Positions 5,996 to 7,783 of a stretch of 7,783 bases of DNA are shown piece by piece (the first letter of the stretch is position 1; each line of letters opens with the position of its first letter). The notes under the pieces were generated by a model. It was not told where the DNA came from. It ran no database searches and saw only the letters and a program-made list of their open reading frames with translations. The translations under genes were made by a program, and so were the position numbers. This stretch comes from Alphaproteobacteria bacterium (GTDB lineage Bacteria; Pseudomonadota; Alphaproteobacteria; Sphingomonadales; Sphingomonadaceae): contig JAHJSJ010000063.1 of the NCBI GenBank assembly GCA_018830415.1, positions 1 to 7,783 of the forward strand, written 5' to 3'.

Positions 5996-7552
5996 ATGAA
6001 CGCCCCCAACCAATCTGGCTGGAAGCCCGCTATGATCGCCTCCAAAGACGGGATGCACAACGGCCCGGCCACCACCACCGGCAACCGTGCGTTGATGCTC
6101 GAAGAACCGCTATTGTTCGAAATCGGCCGCGCGGATGTGACCGGGGTTGATCTGCCTGCGGTTGATGCTGCCGGTCCCACCCGCCTCGCTGGTCTGACAC
6201 GGCCTGAACCCATCGGACTCGTCGGCCTGACCGAGCCGGAAACCGTGCGTCACTATACCCGGTTGAGCCGCCAGAATTACGGCATCGATCTGGGCTTCTT
6301 CCCGCTCGGTTCGTGCACCATGAAGCACAATCCGCGCCTCAACGAAAAAGTCGCGCGGTTGCCGGGCTTTGCCGATGTTCACCCGCTGGCCCCGCAATCC
6401 ACCGTGCAGGGCGCGCTGGAAGTCATCAGCCAGCTGGGCGAATGGCTGTGCAGGCTGACCGGGATGCCCGCTGTCGCGATGAGCCCCAAGGCCGGCGCGC
6501 ATGGCGAACTGTGCGGGATCCTAGCCATCCGCGCGGCGCACGAAGCGCGCGGTGATGCGCGTGAAGTGGTGCTGGTGCCCGAAAGCGCCCACGGCACCAA
6601 CCCCGCCACCGCTGCCTTTGCCAATTACCGGGTCGAGGATATCCCCGCGACGCCCGAAGGCCGGGTTGATGTCGCGGCGCTGAAGGCGCGGCTCGGGCCG
6701 GATGTTGCGGCGGTGATGATCACCAACCCCAATACCTGCGGGTTGTTCGAAAAAGACTTCCGCGAAATCGCCGATGCCGTCCACGCGGCGGGCGGATACG
6801 TCTATTGCGACGGCGCGAATTTCAACGCCATCGTCGGCAAGGTGCGCCCCGGCGACCTTGGCGTTGATGCGATGCATATCAACCTGCACAAGACCTTCTC
6901 CACCCCGCACGGCGGCGGCGGGCCGGGGTCGGGGCCGGTGGTCTTGTCCGAAGCGCTCGCGCCCTTCGCGCCGCTGCCATTCGTGCGCAAGCAGGCCGAT
7001 GGCACGTTCTACCTCGTCGAGGAAGAACACCGTGAAGAACGCGGGCCGAGCTTTGGCCGGATGACCGCGTTTCACGGGCAGATGGGGATGTTCACCCGCG
7101 CACTCACCTATATGCTCAGTCACGGCGCGGACGGGCTGAAACAGGTGGCCGAGGACGCGGTGCTCAACGCCAATTACATCCTTCGGTCGATGGAAGACAT
7201 CCTCCACGCGCCCTTCGCCGCCAGCGGCCCGTGCATGCATGAGGCGCTGTTTGGCGACAAGGATTTCACCGGCGGTCTCTCCACGCTCGATGTGGCCAAA
7301 GGCCTGATCGATGAAGGTTATCACCCGATGACGGTCTATTTCCCGCTGGTGGTGCACGGCGCGATGCTGGTCGAACCGACCGAGACCGAAAGCAAGGCCG
7401 CGATCGACCAGTTCATCACCGCCTTCCGCGCCGTGGTGGAACGTGCGCTGGCAGGGGATGAAGCATTGAAGCAGGCGCCTTACTATGCGCCCCGGCGCAG
7501 GCTCGATGAAACCGCGGCGGCGCGCAAGCCCAGGCTGGCGTTCGAGGGGTAG
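5996..7552 (+). CDS. gcvPB: Glycine dehydrogenase (decarboxylating) subunit 2, P-protein beta
   Basis: This is the PLP-binding half of the split P protein; with GcvPA it forms the active decarboxylase that feeds GcvH. The 518-aa length is normal. Landmarks are PATTTGNRALMLEEPLLFEIG (from about residue 24), LGSCTMKHNPRLNEKVA (104-120), SPKAGAHGELCG (163-174), PESAHGTNPATA (195-206), NPNTCGLFE (244-252), YCDGANFNAI (270-279) and the PLP lysine in HINLHKTFSTPHGGGGPG, with Lys299 as the Schiff-base residue. GYHPMTVYFPL (441-451) is the usual late motif. The ATG at 5996 gives a normal N-terminus and has GCGGAG 7 nt upstream. It is the last gene of the operon, and its stop is three bases from the stop of the opposing gene, leaving no room for a separate terminator. 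Confidence 0.98.
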   Translation: MNAPNQSGWKPAMIASKDGMHNGPATTTGNRALMLEEPLLFEIGRADVTGVDLPAVDAAGPTRLAGLTRPEPIGLVGLTEPETVRHYTRLSRQNYGIDLGFFPLGSCTMKHNPRLNEKVARLPGFADVHPLAPQSTVQGALEVISQLGEWLCRLTGMPAVAMSPKAGAHGELCGILAIRAAHEARGDAREVVLVPESAHGTNPATAAFANYRVEDIPATPEGRVDVAALKARLGPDVAAVMITNPNTCGLFEKDFREIADAVHAAGGYVYCDGANFNAIVGKVRPGDLGVDAMHINLHKTFSTPHGGGGPGSGPVVLSEALAPFAPLPFVRKQADGTFYLVEEEHREERGPSFGRMTAFHGQMGMFTRALTYMLSHGADGLKQVAEDAVLNANYILRSMEDILHAPFAASGPCMHEALFGDKDFTGGLSTLDVAKGLIDEGYHPMTVYFPLVVHGAMLVEPTETESKAAIDQFITAFRAVVERALAGDEALKQAPYYAPRRRLDETAAARKPRLAFEG

Positions 7553-7555
7553 AAA

Positions 7556-7783
7556 TTACCTTGCAGGGGGGAGCGGCGGCGGCGCTGCTTCCTGCGCTTC
7601 CTGCGCGCCCACCAGCCGGAACTGCTTGAGGTTCATGATCGCCACGAAGAACCCGATCACGGCAAGCGCGCTCGACCCCAGCACGGTGAAGGCGGCACCT
7701 TTGAGACCGTTCCAGCCCATCGCCACATCGAGCAGCGCCAGCGCCAGCACGGTGGGGATTGCACGCACAAGGAAGGCGGTTCC
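7556..7783 (-). CDS. Hypothetical small membrane protein, C-terminal part (5' end outside window)
   Basis: I do not recognise this gene. The minus-strand frame is open from the right edge to a TAA at 7556-7558, giving the last 75 residues. A GTG at 7766-7768 is a possible start, but the frame continues upstream of it, so the true start is probably outside. Two hydrophobic stretches look like membrane helices (about residues 3-21, with ALALLDVAM, and about 29-52, with ALAVIGFFVAIM). They are followed by a polar, proline-rich tail ending in AAPPPLPPAR, probably exposed to the cytoplasm. Its weakness is that overlapping frames in such GC-rich DNA are often open. The hydrophobic pattern and neat convergent fit against gcvPB favour a real gene. 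Confidence 0.6.
   Translation of the reverse strand, partial: GTAFLVRAIPTVLALALLDVAMGWNGLKGAAFTVLGSSALAVIGFFVAIMNLKQFRLVGAQEAQEAAPPPLPPAR

Noticed and set aside
5523..5999. 158-codon frame running through the end of gcvPA and the repeat
   Set aside because: It is an out-of-frame shadow of gcvPA; its tail is the spurious translation of the repeat (PELVEG, FDRLSTSG).
4516..7552. gcvP broken into two pieces by mutation
   Set aside because: Both halves have complete normal ends, their own starts and all expected motifs; the two-subunit P protein is a known natural form.

Overview
The window is GC-rich, densely packed bacterial chromosomal DNA. It most resembles a sphingomonad (Alphaproteobacteria, Sphingomonadales, possibly the Erythrobacteraceae). 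The reasons are the strong G/C third-position bias, a glycine cleavage P protein split into two genes, the GcvT N-terminus, and two kinds of short palindromic repeat common in that group (one betrayed by its spurious PELVEG / FDRLSTSG translations). This assignment comes from pattern memory, not from a search.

Layout. The left edge holds the 3' part of metH (cobalamin-dependent methionine synthase) on the + strand. Six bases after it ends a convergent minus-strand gene for a 399-aa CPA2-type cation:proton antiporter. A divergent gap of about 400 bp follows. Its right half is a well-formed tandem glycine riboswitch, followed by a 65-nt expression platform. The riboswitch leads into gcvT-gcvH-gcvPA-gcvPB, encoding the T, H and two P subunits of the glycine cleavage system. 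Three bases after gcvPB ends a convergent, partial minus-strand gene for a small unknown membrane protein that runs off the right edge.

How it works together. When glycine is abundant the tandem aptamers should switch on the operon. GcvPA/GcvPB decarboxylate glycine onto the lipoyl arm of GcvH, and GcvT releases ammonia and passes the one-carbon unit to tetrahydrofolate, giving 5,10-methylene-THF. The L protein (dihydrolipoamide dehydrogenase) is not here and is presumably shared with the 2-oxoacid dehydrogenases. After reduction elsewhere, the one-carbon unit can reach MetH as 5-methyl-THF, so the two ends of the window belong to the same folate network. The antiporter has no visible functional link.

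The genes themselves are ordinary and intact. The more interesting content is non-coding. Both sizeable gaps inside the gcv operon (gcvH-gcvPA, 100 bp; gcvPA-gcvPB, 115 bp) are filled by inverted pairs of short palindromes from two different repeat families. The second pair shows compensatory base changes between its copies, and one arm runs into the Shine-Dalgarno of gcvPB. I saw no CRISPR array, tRNA, rRNA, transposase gene or phage gene, and no convincing new multi-gene system.
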